A DNA stretch of 31,087 nt from positions 1-31,087 of the forward strand of contig DBQQ01000043.1 in assembly GCA_002305315.1 (NCBI GenBank), read 5' to 3'. A program made the position numbers and the translations under genes. Each line of letters begins with the position of its first letter. Position 1 is the first letter of the stretch. Positions 1 to 7,925 of this stretch are shown piece by piece. The stretch comes from Clostridiales bacterium UBA1390. GTDB taxonomy: Bacteria; Bacillota; Clostridia; Lachnospirales; Bianqueaceae. The notes below the pieces were generated by a model that was not told the DNA's origin, searched no databases, and saw nothing but the letters and a program-made list of their open reading frames with translations.

Positions 1-24
1 CAGTTTTTGTTGACTAGTGCACGA

Positions 25-102
25 CTAATGAGAAAACCCCCTGATTTCTCATTAGTACATGAAGCGATGTAACAATTTCCGGGGAACAGCTAATGAGAAA
101 AC
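25..102. repeat. Three copies of CTAATGAGAAA, two forming a palindrome
   Basis: CTAATGAGAAA at 25-35 faces its exact reverse complement at 45-55 across a 9-base C-rich loop. A further direct copy, identical over 13 bases (CTAATGAGAAAAC), lies at 90-102, just upstream of the -35 box at 107. The copies could be operator sites for the gene at 213, or the last units of a palindrome array entering from the left; the sequence alone does not decide. No gene is visible in 1-190. Confidence 0.7.
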
Positions 103-106
103 TCCG

Positions 107-135
107 TTGACGTCCCTCCGAATTTTGATTATACT
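107..135 (+). promoter_or_regulatory. Sigma-A-type promoter of the HipA-like gene
   Basis: TTGACG (107-112) and TATACT (130-135) are separated by 17 bases. Transcription would start near 142 and give a leader containing a 7-bp hairpin (151-157 with 162-168, loop TTCA). A CTAATGAGAAA repeat ends five bases upstream of the -35 box, a position suited to a regulator. Confidence 0.75.
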
Positions 136-212
136 AGGATTGAGACCGCGCTTCGCGTTCACGCGAAGAGGCAGAACTCTTACAACGTCGAATGCAGGGA
201 GGGATGAGCCGG

Positions 213-1421
213 ATGAAATATAGTCTCATGCAGCAAGATATCGTCGTGGCGGATCTAGAAATCGAGGAGATAACAGGAAGGATCCAGAAGATTTATCAGG
301 TATGGGAAGCAGAACGCATGCCGGTGGGAGTGCCGATACGCCGGGGGATAGCCGATCGTACGGCGTTGAACGAGTGGTGGGCGGATCGTATGATTCCACT
401 GTATCGAGAGGGCGTGCCGGAAGCACTTTCGGATCTTCAGATGCCGAATCCAGCGGCGCTTTCACTTCACAGCCTGGGAATGAGCGTATCCGATGCGTAT
501 TGGATACGACCTGAAGGGAGCCATCTCACCTGGGAGGAGAAAAATTTCTTTGCGCATGCCTTTTCCGAGGATGTGGGGAATGCTTTAATGGGACAGCGGG
601 AGATGAAAAGCGCGGTGGATCTGCATTCTCCCGATTCTACGACAGATGGCTACTTGAAAAAGCGCTGGGAATGGATTGACAAGAGACCATATTTGCTGAA
701 GGGGGGAAGTCCACCGTATTTTCAGCAGCCTTTTGCGGAAGCGGTGGCATCGGAAGTGATGGATAGGCTAGAGATCCGCCATGTTCCGTATACGCTGGTG
801 ATGAGAGATGGAAGGCCCTATAGTCTCTGCGAAGATTTTGTGACACAAGACACGGAGCTCGTCAGTGCATGGCGAATCATGCAGACGCGAAAAAAAGCCA
901 GCAGTATATCGGTATATCAGCATTTTGTGAATTGTTGTGAGGCGTTAGGAGCTCCGGATGTCATTCCCGCTCTGGACCGAATGATTGTACTGGATTATAT
1001 CCTGGCAAATGAGGATCGTCATCTGAGCAATTTTGGACTGGTCAGAGATGTCAGATCTCTTTCCTGGATAGGATTTGCCCCGATATATGACAGTGGTTCG
1101 GCGCTGGGATATGATAAGACGGCACAGCAGATTCGAAGTGGTACGGGTATTGTCTGCAAGCCTTTCAAAAAACGTCATGAAGACCAACTGAGCCTGGTGT
1201 CATCGTTTGACTGGATTGATTTGGAGGCGCTATGCGGTCTGGATGCCTGGATGCGCCGTATCGGGACATATATAGAAGAGGATCGGATGGAGGCCATTTT
1301 ATTTTCCATGCATCGAAGAATTGACAGGATCCAGGAGATGGCCGAAAGAGGGAGCCGGGGAGTGGCTTTGTCGACGGAAGGCGATGTGGAAAAGAACGTG
1401 GCAGAAGATTATAAAAGATAG
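213..1421 (+). CDS. HipA-like protein kinase, solitary
   Basis: Probable serine/threonine kinase related to the HipA toxin fold, about 402 residues. The first in-frame ATG is at 192, but GGAGGG at 198-203 sits 9 bases before the ATG at 213 and abuts the one at 204, so 213 is the best start. Kinase landmarks visible: a nucleotide-loop-like LKGG with Lys near residue 163, the catalytic-loop motif ANEDRHLSNFG with Asp near 268 and Asn five residues on, and a DFG-like YDSGS after it. The N-terminal part, roughly residues 1-140, has no motif I recognise. HipA toxins usually sit beside a HipB-type DNA-binding antitoxin; none is present downstream, and the 190 bases upstream encode nothing obvious. 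It may therefore be an orphan kinase or have a partner outside the window. Fold assignment is fairly firm; toxin function is not shown. Confidence 0.7.
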   Translation: MKYSLMQQDIVVADLEIEEITGRIQKIYQVWEAERMPVGVPIRRGIADRTALNEWWADRMIPLYREGVPEALSDLQMPNPAALSLHSLGMSVSDAYWIRPEGSHLTWEEKNFFAHAFSEDVGNALMGQREMKSAVDLHSPDSTTDGYLKKRWEWIDKRPYLLKGGSPPYFQQPFAEAVASEVMDRLEIRHVPYTLVMRDGRPYSLCEDFVTQDTELVSAWRIMQTRKKASSISVYQHFVNCCEALGAPDVIPALDRMIVLDYILANEDRHLSNFGLVRDVRSLSWIGFAPIYDSGSALGYDKTAQQIRSGTGIVCKPFKKRHEDQLSLVSSFDWIDLEALCGLDAWMRRIGTYIEEDRMEAILFSMHRRIDRIQEMAERGSRGVALSTEGDVEKNVAEDYKR

Positions 1422-1440
1422 TGTTTCTTACACTTTCATC

Positions 1441-1469
1441 TTGACAACGCCTCTAAAATCCGTTATAGT
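1441..1469 (+). promoter_or_regulatory. Promoter of the valS operon
   Basis: TTGACA (1441-1446) and TATAGT (1464-1469) with a 17-base spacer, directly followed by the T-box leader. It starts 20 bases after the stop of the kinase gene, with no terminator between them. Confidence 0.85.
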
Positions 1470-1475
1470 TATGAG

Positions 1476-1697
1476 GAAATGGTGAGAAGAGGAGTACGAA
1501 ACACAGCCTTGCAGAGAGAGAACCATAGGGTGCGAGGTTTTTAAGGCCCAGGTTTCGGAAGGTCGCTTCGGCAGCTTCGCTGCGCCAGCCCGGGGGAAGA
1601 CGAGTAGTTCGGGACGTTTGCCGCGTTATGGCATGGAGTGATAAATTAAGGTGGTACCGCGGTCTCCGCCCTTAGAGGGTGGAGGCCTTTTATTTTA
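1476..1697 (+). promoter_or_regulatory. T-box leader, probable valine specifier
   Basis: The conserved T-box AAGGTGGTACCGCG lies at 1648-1661. Upstream, AGTA at 1493-1496 fits the 5' side of the specifier-loop E motif, and GAAG-GTC-G around 1558-1565 fits the 3' side, giving specifier GTC (1562-1564), a valine codon that agrees with the downstream gene. The distal stem I loop is the GGGTGCGA region near 1538-1545. Uncharged tRNA-Val would stabilise the antiterminator; charged tRNA leaves the terminator at 1661-1696. The class is certain; the exact specifier triplet is read by position and is somewhat less sure. Confidence 0.92.
1661..1696 (+). terminator. T-box intrinsic terminator
   Basis: Twelve-base-pair stem 1661-1672 with 1676-1687 (two G-T pairs), three-base loop TAG, then a T-rich run at 1688-1696. 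Its 5' arm overlaps the end of the T-box sequence, as expected for mutually exclusive antiterminator and terminator. Confidence 0.9.
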
Positions 1698-1748
1698 TCA
1701 GACCATAGGCTCATTGGCGGGCCGTATGCGAGAAAGAGGAGGCATATG

Positions 1749-4388
1749 ATGAATCAGGAACTAGCCAGTAAGTATGATCCCAAAGAAGTAGAAGACAGAC
1801 TCTACGCGAAGTGGGAATCGAATGGGTATTTTAAGGCAGGGGAGGATCCGGACAAGGAGAACTTTTCCATTGTGATCCCGCCTCCGAATGTGACCGGTCA
1901 GCTTCATATGGGGCATGCGCTGGATGAGACGATGCAGGATATCCTAGTGCGTTATAAGCGGATGGAAGGCTATAACGTGCTATGGCAGCCGGGAACGGAT
2001 CATGCCAGCATTGCGACGGAGGTCAAACTGGTGGAGCAGCTGGCAGAGGAAGGGCTGACCAAGGAAGAGATCGGCCGCGATGCCTTCATGAAGCGGGCCT
2101 GGGCCTGGAAAGAAAAGTATGAGAATCGGATTATCGAACAGCTCAAGAAACTGGGGGATTCCTGCGATTGGAGCCGTACGCGGTTTACGATGGACGAGGG
2201 GCTTTCTCATGCGGTAGAAGAGGTCTTTATCTATCTGTATAAGAAGGGATGGATCTATAAGAGTTCCAAGATCATCAACTGGTGTCCCGAGTGTAAGACG
2301 TCGATCTCCGATGCGGAGGTGGAGTACGAGGAGCAGGATGGATTCTTCTGGCATATCCGATACCCCTATAAAGACGGCAGCGGATACGTGGAGATCGCCA
2401 CGACGCGTCCGGAGACGCTCCTGGGCGATACGGCCGTGGCTGTGAATCCTCAGGATGCGCGTTACAAGGACTGCGTGGGCAAGATGCTCATACTGCCACT
2501 GGTAGGCCGGGAGATTCCGGTGATTGCCGATGACTATGTGGATCAGGAGTTTGGAACGGGCGCGGTGAAGATCACGCCGGCGCATGATCCGAACGACTTC
2601 GAAGTGGGCCTGCGTCACAATCTGGAGCAGATCTGTGTGATGACGGATGATGGTAAGATCAACGAGCGCGGCGGCAAGTATGCCGGTATGGATCGTTACG
2701 AGGCGCGTAAGGCCATCGTGGAAGACTTGAAGGAGCAGGGACTGCTTGTCAGCATCGAGCCCCATCGTCATAACGTGGGTACCCATGACAGATGCCATAC
2801 CGTGGTAGAGCCTATGGTGAAGCCGCAATGGTTTGTGAAGATGGATGAATTGGCGAAGCCCGCGATTGATGTGCTTAAAAACGGGGAACTCCGTTTCTTC
2901 CCGGAGCGGTACGGCAAGATCTATCTGCATTGGATGGAGAATATCCGCGACTGGTGTATTTCCCGGCAGCTCTGGTGGGGACATCGGATTCCAGCCTACT
3001 ACTGTCCGAAATGCGGTCATATGGAAGTCGCGCATGAGAAGCCGGAAAAGTGTCCCCAGTGTGGATGTGCGGACATGTATCAGGATGAGGATTGTCTGGA
3101 TACCTGGTTCAGTTCCGCGCTGTGGCCCTTCTCTACACTGGGATGGCCGGAAGAGACCGAGATGTATAAGCGGTATTATCCCACCAGCGCGCTAGTGACG
3201 GGGTATGATATCATCTTCTTCTGGGTAGCGCGTATGGTCTTCTCCGGGTTGGAGTATACCGGCAAACTGCCCTTCAAGGATGTCCTGATGCACGGTATCG
3301 TGCGGGACAGCCAGGGCCGTAAGATGAGTAAGAGTCTGGGGAACGGGATCGATCCGCTGATGGTCATCGACAAGTACGGTGCGGATGCGCTGCGTTTCAC
3401 GCTGGTGACAGGCAACGCGCCGGGGAACGATATGCGGTATTACGATGAGAAGGTGGAAGCGAGCCGGAACTTTGCCAATAAGATCTGGAACGCGACAAGA
3501 TTCGTGTTGATGAATCAGAAAGAAGAGCTGCCGGAGGAGCTTTCGGCACAGGAACTGACGGCAGCCGACCGCTGGATTCTGTCGAAGGTGAACACACTGG
3601 CCAAGGAAGTGACGGAGAGTCTGGATAAATACGATCTGGGCATCGCGGCCGATGCGCTGGAGCATTTCTTCTGGGAGGAGTTCTGTGATTGGTATATTGA
3701 GATGGTCAAGGCCAGACTCTATAAGGAACCCTGCGCAGACCGCACGGCAGCCATGTGGACGCTTGTGACCGTACTGGCCAACGCGTTGAAACTGCTGCAT
3801 CCTTATATGCCTTTCATCACGGAGGAATTGTATTCGTATATCCGTCCCCAGGAAGAGACGATCATGTACGCGGCCTGGCCGAAGTACCGGGAGGATTGGA
3901 GTTTCCCGCAGGAGACGGAAGAAGTAGAGGCGATGAAAGAGGCCATCCGCGGTATTCGTAACATTCGTACACAGATGAATGTGCCGCCGAAGCAGAAGAG
4001 CCAGGTCATCTTCGTGTCTGAGGATGCGGCGACAAGACGGATCTTCGAGAATGGCGCCGAGTTCCTGGCACCGCTGGCGTTTGCTTCGGAAGTCAAGGTG
4101 CAGAACGATATGGCAGGAATCAGCGAGACAGCAGTTTCTATCCCGCTGCATCTGGCGACGGCGTTCATTCCCCTGGAACAGCTGGTGGATCTGGAGAAGG
4201 AAAAGAGCCGTCTGCAGAAGGAATGGGATCGCCTGGCCAAAGAGATTGAGCGCACGGCGAAGAAGCTGGAGAATTCTGGTTTTGTCTCCAAAGCACCGCA
4301 GGCTGTGGTAGAGGAAGAACGCAAGAAAAAGGCCAAGTATGAGGCGATGCAGCAACAGGTAGAAGAGCAGCTGCGCCGGCTGGGCTGA
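1749..4388 (+). CDS. valS: Valine--tRNA ligase
   Basis: Class I aminoacyl-tRNA synthetase that charges tRNA-Val in the cytoplasm, 879 residues, normal for ValRS. ATGs at 1746 and 1749 are adjacent; AGGAGG at 1737-1742 lies 6 bases from 1749 and only 3 from 1746, so 1749 is preferred. The HIGH-type motif HMGH starts near residue 53, the KMSKS motif near 525. The editing (CP1) domain carries TTRPETLLGDTAV, and GTDHASIATE is the family motif after the active site. Two Cys pairs (CPKCG and CPQCG, near residues 419-440) look like a zinc knuckle, followed by DTWFSSALWPFSTLGWP. The last 70 or so residues are the charged C-terminal coiled coil that contacts tRNA. It leads a five-gene run under T-box control; folC begins 14 bases after its stop. 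Confidence 0.97.
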   Translation: MNQELASKYDPKEVEDRLYAKWESNGYFKAGEDPDKENFSIVIPPPNVTGQLHMGHALDETMQDILVRYKRMEGYNVLWQPGTDHASIATEVKLVEQLAEEGLTKEEIGRDAFMKRAWAWKEKYENRIIEQLKKLGDSCDWSRTRFTMDEGLSHAVEEVFIYLYKKGWIYKSSKIINWCPECKTSISDAEVEYEEQDGFFWHIRYPYKDGSGYVEIATTRPETLLGDTAVAVNPQDARYKDCVGKMLILPLVGREIPVIADDYVDQEFGTGAVKITPAHDPNDFEVGLRHNLEQICVMTDDGKINERGGKYAGMDRYEARKAIVEDLKEQGLLVSIEPHRHNVGTHDRCHTVVEPMVKPQWFVKMDELAKPAIDVLKNGELRFFPERYGKIYLHWMENIRDWCISRQLWWGHRIPAYYCPKCGHMEVAHEKPEKCPQCGCADMYQDEDCLDTWFSSALWPFSTLGWPEETEMYKRYYPTSALVTGYDIIFFWVARMVFSGLEYTGKLPFKDVLMHGIVRDSQGRKMSKSLGNGIDPLMVIDKYGADALRFTLVTGNAPGNDMRYYDEKVEASRNFANKIWNATRFVLMNQKEELPEELSAQELTAADRWILSKVNTLAKEVTESLDKYDLGIAADALEHFFWEEFCDWYIEMVKARLYKEPCADRTAAMWTLVTVLANALKLLHPYMPFITEELYSYIRPQEETIMYAAWPKYREDWSFPQETEEVEAMKEAIRGIRNIRTQMNVPPKQKSQVIFVSEDAATRRIFENGAEFLAPLAFASEVKVQNDMAGISETAVSIPLHLATAFIPLEQLVDLEKEKSRLQKEWDRLAKEIERTAKKLENSGFVSKAPQAVVEEERKKKAKYEAMQQQVEEQLRRLG

Positions 4389-4402
4389 GGAAGGATATCG
4401 AT

Positions 4403-5695
4403 TTGAATTATCAAGAATGTATTGAGTGGCTGGAAGGGGTCAGTCTGTATGGGAAAAAGGACGGGCTCCGCAACATGTATCAGCTCATGGAGAAACTGGG
4501 CAATCCTGAAACAGGATTGCCCGTGGTGCATGTAGCCGGAACCAATGGAAAAGGAACGACCTGCGCGCTCCTTGCCAGCATGCTGCGGCAAAGCGGGAAA
4601 AAGACCGGGCTCTACACGTCTCCGCACCTGGTTCGATATACGGAGCGCATGCAAGTAGATGGGCAGGAGATCGGGCCAGATACTTTCGCCCAGATCGGTA
4701 CGAGAGTGCGAGCGGCCGCGGAGGAGATGGAGAAAGAGGGCAAGGCCCATCCGACGTTCTTTCAGCTGGTAACGGCGATGGCGCTGGTTTATTTTGCGGA
4801 GGAGAACGTGGATGTGGTCGTACTGGAAGTCGGCGTGGGGGGTCGGCTGGACGCCACCAACATTGTCAAGGCTCCATTATGCAGTGTGATTGCTTCCATC
4901 AGCCTGGATCATACGAAGGTGCTGGGACAGACGATCCCAGAGATTGCCGCGGAAAAGGCGGGGATCATGAAGCCGGGCTGTCCCGTGGTGATTGGACATA
5001 ACAGGCCCGAGGCCATGGAAGTATTTCTCCGTCATGCGGAGGAAACAGGCTGCCCTGTATATCGGGCGGATGATCTGGCGATTCAGATTCTCGAGAATGA
5101 TGAGAAGGGAATCCGGGTATATGCAGATGGCATGAAAGTACACACATCCTTGTGCGGAGATTATCAGGTGGAGAACCTGAAGACCGCGCTGGCGGCGGCG
5201 CGCGTGCTGGGACTTTCTCAGGACGCGATATGCCGGGGCGTCGAAAAAGCCAGATGGAATGGTCGTATGCAGTGGATTGCGGAAACAGGAAGTGCAGACC
5301 TGCTGCTGGAGGGAGCCCATAATGAAGAAGGGGCGGCCGCGCTGGGAAGCTGGTGCCGCCGTCATCTGCAGGGTAGGGATGTGACACTTCTTTTCAGTGC
5401 ACTGGGGAAAAAGGATATCTCTTCTATGCTGAAGGGCTTATTGACCGACGCTCCGTTTCGTCGGATTCTATTTGCCCGGATGCGGGATGAAGCAGGGCTG
5501 TCGCCGCAGGAGTTTATGGAGTGGGTGTCTCCCTATCAGGGAGAGTTCGAGATAGAGAGTGCGGAAAGTGTGGAAGAGGGGCTACAACGTGCCCGTAAAG
5601 AGACGGCACAGGGCGGGCTGATTCTCTGTGCCGGATCGTTATACCTGGTGGGAGAGGTGCTGGAGTGCCTAGAAAGGGAAGGAACAGATGTTTGA
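4403..5695 (+). CDS. folC: Folylpolyglutamate synthase / dihydrofolate synthase
   Basis: Adds glutamate to reduced folates with ATP (Mur-ligase-like fold), cytoplasmic, 430 residues. It starts with TTG at 4403: AGGAAGG at 4388-4394 lies 8 bases upstream, and homology-like sequence (NYQECIEWLEGVSLYGKKDG) begins immediately. The P-loop GTNGKGT is at residues 46-52, followed by the folate-site TSPHLVRYTERM. GVGGRLDATN and the C-terminal-domain GAHNEEGA (usually GAHNPxG) are also present. Gene order valS-folC is widespread in Firmicutes. The rare TTG start may lower expression relative to valS. Whether the enzyme also has dihydrofolate synthase activity cannot be judged from sequence. Confidence 0.93.
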   Translation: MNYQECIEWLEGVSLYGKKDGLRNMYQLMEKLGNPETGLPVVHVAGTNGKGTTCALLASMLRQSGKKTGLYTSPHLVRYTERMQVDGQEIGPDTFAQIGTRVRAAAEEMEKEGKAHPTFFQLVTAMALVYFAEENVDVVVLEVGVGGRLDATNIVKAPLCSVIASISLDHTKVLGQTIPEIAAEKAGIMKPGCPVVIGHNRPEAMEVFLRHAEETGCPVYRADDLAIQILENDEKGIRVYADGMKVHTSLCGDYQVENLKTALAAARVLGLSQDAICRGVEKARWNGRMQWIAETGSADLLLEGAHNEEGAAALGSWCRRHLQGRDVTLLFSALGKKDISSMLKGLLTDAPFRRILFARMRDEAGLSPQEFMEWVSPYQGEFEIESAESVEEGLQRARKETAQGGLILCAGSLYLVGEVLECLEREGTDV

Positions 5696-5870
5696 TTTTC
5701 AGGAAGAGCTGAAGAATTTTAAGCCGAGCGTGGACGCGGATCTGGTGGCCTTCGACCTGAAAGGAGAAGAGGCGGAGGATCTGCAGACACTTTTGCGTTA
5801 CATGGTGCAGGATGTACAGAAGAACTCATCCAAGCAGTTTGACCAGTTAGGACTGGAGGACATGCAATGA
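5688..5870 (+). CDS. Conserved-looking small acidic protein, unknown function
   Basis: Sixty residues, MFDFQEELKNFKPSVDADLV at the start, strongly acidic, no Cys, no membrane segment and no signal peptide; predicted mostly helical by composition. The ATG at 5688 lies inside the end of folC (8-base overlap) behind AGGGAAGG, and its own TGA overlaps the next ATG by four bases. Being locked between two coupled genes argues that it is a real coding sequence rather than a chance ORF. I do not recognise the family. A role linked to the membrane TPR protein that follows is possible but only inferred from position. Confidence 0.7.
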   Translation: MFDFQEELKNFKPSVDADLVAFDLKGEEAEDLQTLLRYMVQDVQKNSSKQFDQLGLEDMQ

Positions 5871-7054
5871 GATGCCCGATGTGTCATGAGGAAGCCGAGG
5901 GAAGGGTGTGTACACATTGCGGGCATAATCTGGAAGCGGCGTATGCCATGGCAAAGGCATCCGGACGTTTTTATAATGAGGGGCTCCGGTATGCGCAGAA
6001 AGAGCAGTATCAGCATGCCCGGATATGGCTGAAGAAAGCCATCCGATACAATCGTGAGAACTTGCAGGCGCGAAATCTCCTGGGACTCGTGTATATGCAG
6101 ACGGGAGAAATCGGAGAAGCTGTAGGACAGTGGACCCAGAGCGTGGCGATCTGTGAGGATGCGGCGGTAAATCCCGCGGTGGAGTATCTGAAGAAGGTTT
6201 CGCGCACATTGGGAAAGGCAGCACAGTTAAAGCAGGCGGTGCGGCTGTATAATGAGGGCCTTGCGCTCCTGCAGGATGGACAGCGAGATACTGCCCTCTT
6301 GCACCTGAAGAAATCAGTAAGCCTCAGCGATCGGTATGTGCGCGCGAGAGAACTCCTGGCACTGTACTGGATGGATGAGCATCAGTTTGACAAGGCGGAG
6401 ATGCTTTTACAGGAGGTAGAAGCTATTGATCCCGAGGATCCGCAGCTGCCGCACCTGAAATCTCTGTGCGAGGAAGAAGGAGCGCGCTGGAGAGGCAGCA
6501 AAGAAGGAAAGGAAGCGGCCAGGGTCAGTACGGAACCGGTGGAAACAGAGCCGTTGTCCATGCCGATCTTCGCGGGCAAGACCCCCAAACGGTCGATACG
6601 GACATATCTGCGGCAGAATGCGTCGGTAGTACAGTTTCTGCTGTTTGCATTGGGACTAGCCGTGGGCCTCATGTTTATGGCACTGCTCGTTACGCCGGAA
6701 CAACTGTCCGCATTGCGGCAGCAATCCAATGAATTGTCCGCACAGTTAGCCCAGATGGAGTCGGCACAAGAAGAGGAGACAAATCGGATCGCGGCGCTGC
6801 AGGAAGAGGCGGCCCTCATGACGGAGGAGCACAGCGCCCTGGAGAGCGAGTACGATTTGTATCAGGAGAATACGACAGCGCTGCTGACTGCCTGGTCGCT
6901 GTACCAGTCGGAGGATCTTTCGGGAGCCAGAGAAAGTCTGGATCGCGTGCAGACCGGGAGTCTGAGTGTGGAACAAAGAGAGCTGTATGAATGGCTGGAT
7001 ACGCAGATCGGAAACACGGACGTGACGGAGGATTCTTCGGAGGTGACGCCATGA
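5867..7054 (+). CDS. Zinc-ribbon / TPR / single-pass membrane protein with external coiled coil
   Basis: 395 residues, not a family with a name I can give. Order of parts: an N-terminal zinc ribbon (CPMC at 3-6, CTHC at 15-18); TPR-like helical repeats from about residue 33 to 200, such as GRFYNEGLRYAQKEQYQHA and ARELLALYWMDEHQFDKAEM; a charged linker; one hydrophobic segment at about 253-277; then a heptad-rich coiled coil (about 280-335), a short TPR-like pair (SLYQSEDLSGARESLDRVQT) and an acidic tail. Topology is probably cytoplasmic N-terminus and external C-terminus. The start is fixed by the ATGA overlap with the preceding gene. It ends overlapping the GT8 start by four bases, so it is likely made in step with that enzyme. 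It may scaffold an envelope process; that is inference. Confidence 0.8.
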   Translation: MRCPMCHEEAEGRVCTHCGHNLEAAYAMAKASGRFYNEGLRYAQKEQYQHARIWLKKAIRYNRENLQARNLLGLVYMQTGEIGEAVGQWTQSVAICEDAAVNPAVEYLKKVSRTLGKAAQLKQAVRLYNEGLALLQDGQRDTALLHLKKSVSLSDRYVRARELLALYWMDEHQFDKAEMLLQEVEAIDPEDPQLPHLKSLCEEEGARWRGSKEGKEAARVSTEPVETEPLSMPIFAGKTPKRSIRTYLRQNASVVQFLLFALGLAVGLMFMALLVTPEQLSALRQQSNELSAQLAQMESAQEEETNRIAALQEEAALMTEEHSALESEYDLYQENTTALLTAWSLYQSEDLSGARESLDRVQTGSLSVEQRELYEWLDTQIGNTDVTEDSSEVTP

Positions 7055-7854
7055 ATGTTCTGATCACACTGGATGGGAACTATGTTCCGCAGGGACGTTT
7101 GATGCTGGAGACGCTGCGGCGTTATAATCCGGGAGATATTCATGTTTATGTCATGCATACTTCTCTCACAGAAGAACATCTCAGGGAACTGGCCGGGTCT
7201 GGCTGTCAGGTGCATCCTGTCGCCATGTCCGGCGTCGAGTTTCAGGACGCGCCGATCAGCGATCGATATCCGCCGGAGATGTATTACCGGTTGTTGGCAG
7301 CGCGGTACCTGCCGCAGAACCTGGACCGGATCCTGTACCTGGATCCGGACATGATTATCCTCGGTTCGCTGCGGGAACTGTACGAACTGCCGTTGGGCGA
7401 AGAGTATTTCTATGCGGCGGCTACGCATCTGAAGGAATTTTGGCGAAAGATCAACGAGAAGAGGCTCGATCTTCCGGAAGAAGGGATTTATGTCAATTCC
7501 GGGGTGCTTCTGATGAACCTGGCGGTACTGCGCGAAAAGCAGCAGGAAGAGGAGATTTTCTCCTATATTCGGACACACGAAAAGGCGCTGTGGCTGCCCG
7601 ATCAGGACATCATCAGCGCCTTATACGGCGATCGGATTCTAGAGATCGACCCATACGTGTATAACATGACGGACAAACTCTTTGTGCTCCGCCCCGAGGA
7701 AGAAGCGTGGATGAATCTGGACTGGGTGCGTACGCACAGTCGCATCATCCATTTCTGCGGCCGGAATAAGCCGTGGAAGAAAAACTATAAGGGGTTTCTC
7801 GGGACATTCTATCAGGAGGCAGTTGCTGCCTCGCGAAGAGAATCCGGTGTGTAA
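7051..7854 (+). CDS. Glycosyltransferase family 8 protein
   Basis: Retaining sugar transferase of the GT8 (LgtC/glycogenin-like) fold, 267 residues. An open frame extends upstream to 6991, but GGAGGTG at 7039-7045 and the ATGA overlap with the preceding stop set the start at 7051. Visible: N-terminal MNVLITLDGNYVPQGRLML (nucleotide-sugar site), the metal-binding DPD at residues 98-100 within LYLDPDMIILG, YVNSGVLLMNL, LPDQDIISALY, and the C-terminal HFCGRNKPW that binds the donor phosphates. No signal peptide or membrane segment, so it acts on the cytoplasmic face. Donor and acceptor are unknown. Coupling to the zinc-ribbon/TPR membrane protein suggests the two share a task. Confidence 0.9.
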   Translation: MNVLITLDGNYVPQGRLMLETLRRYNPGDIHVYVMHTSLTEEHLRELAGSGCQVHPVAMSGVEFQDAPISDRYPPEMYYRLLAARYLPQNLDRILYLDPDMIILGSLRELYELPLGEEYFYAAATHLKEFWRKINEKRLDLPEEGIYVNSGVLLMNLAVLREKQQEEEIFSYIRTHEKALWLPDQDIISALYGDRILEIDPYVYNMTDKLFVLRPEEEAWMNLDWVRTHSRIIHFCGRNKPWKKNYKGFLGTFYQEAVAASRRESGV

Positions 7855-7871
7855 TCCGACAGAAGATCTTC

Positions 7872-7919
7872 AAAAGATAAAAATAGGCATAGGCGGTGCA
7901 GAAGCACAGTCTATGCCTA
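7872..7919 (-). terminator. Terminator for the pncB operon
   Basis: Nine-bp stem 7884-7892 with 7911-7919, plus an inner GTGC/GCAC pair (7896-7899 with 7904-7907). Read on the minus strand it is followed by TTTTTATCTTTTG. On the plus strand the following bases are A-rich with only short T runs, so any stop for the GT8 transcript would be weaker. Confidence 0.8.
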
Positions 7920-7925
7920 AATTAT

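Noticed and set aside
1980..4750. Long minus-strand open frames opposite valS (1980-3035, 3192-4355, 3803-4750)
   Set aside because: They lie fully antisense to a clearly conserved gene, have no suitable ribosome-binding sites and low-complexity His/Arg/Leu-rich translations typical of shadow frames.
7872..7919. Fully bidirectional terminator for the convergent GT8 and HAD-hotdog genes
   Set aside because: The minus-strand T-run is strong, but the plus-strand side is A-rich with only short T runs, so I assigned it to the minus strand only.
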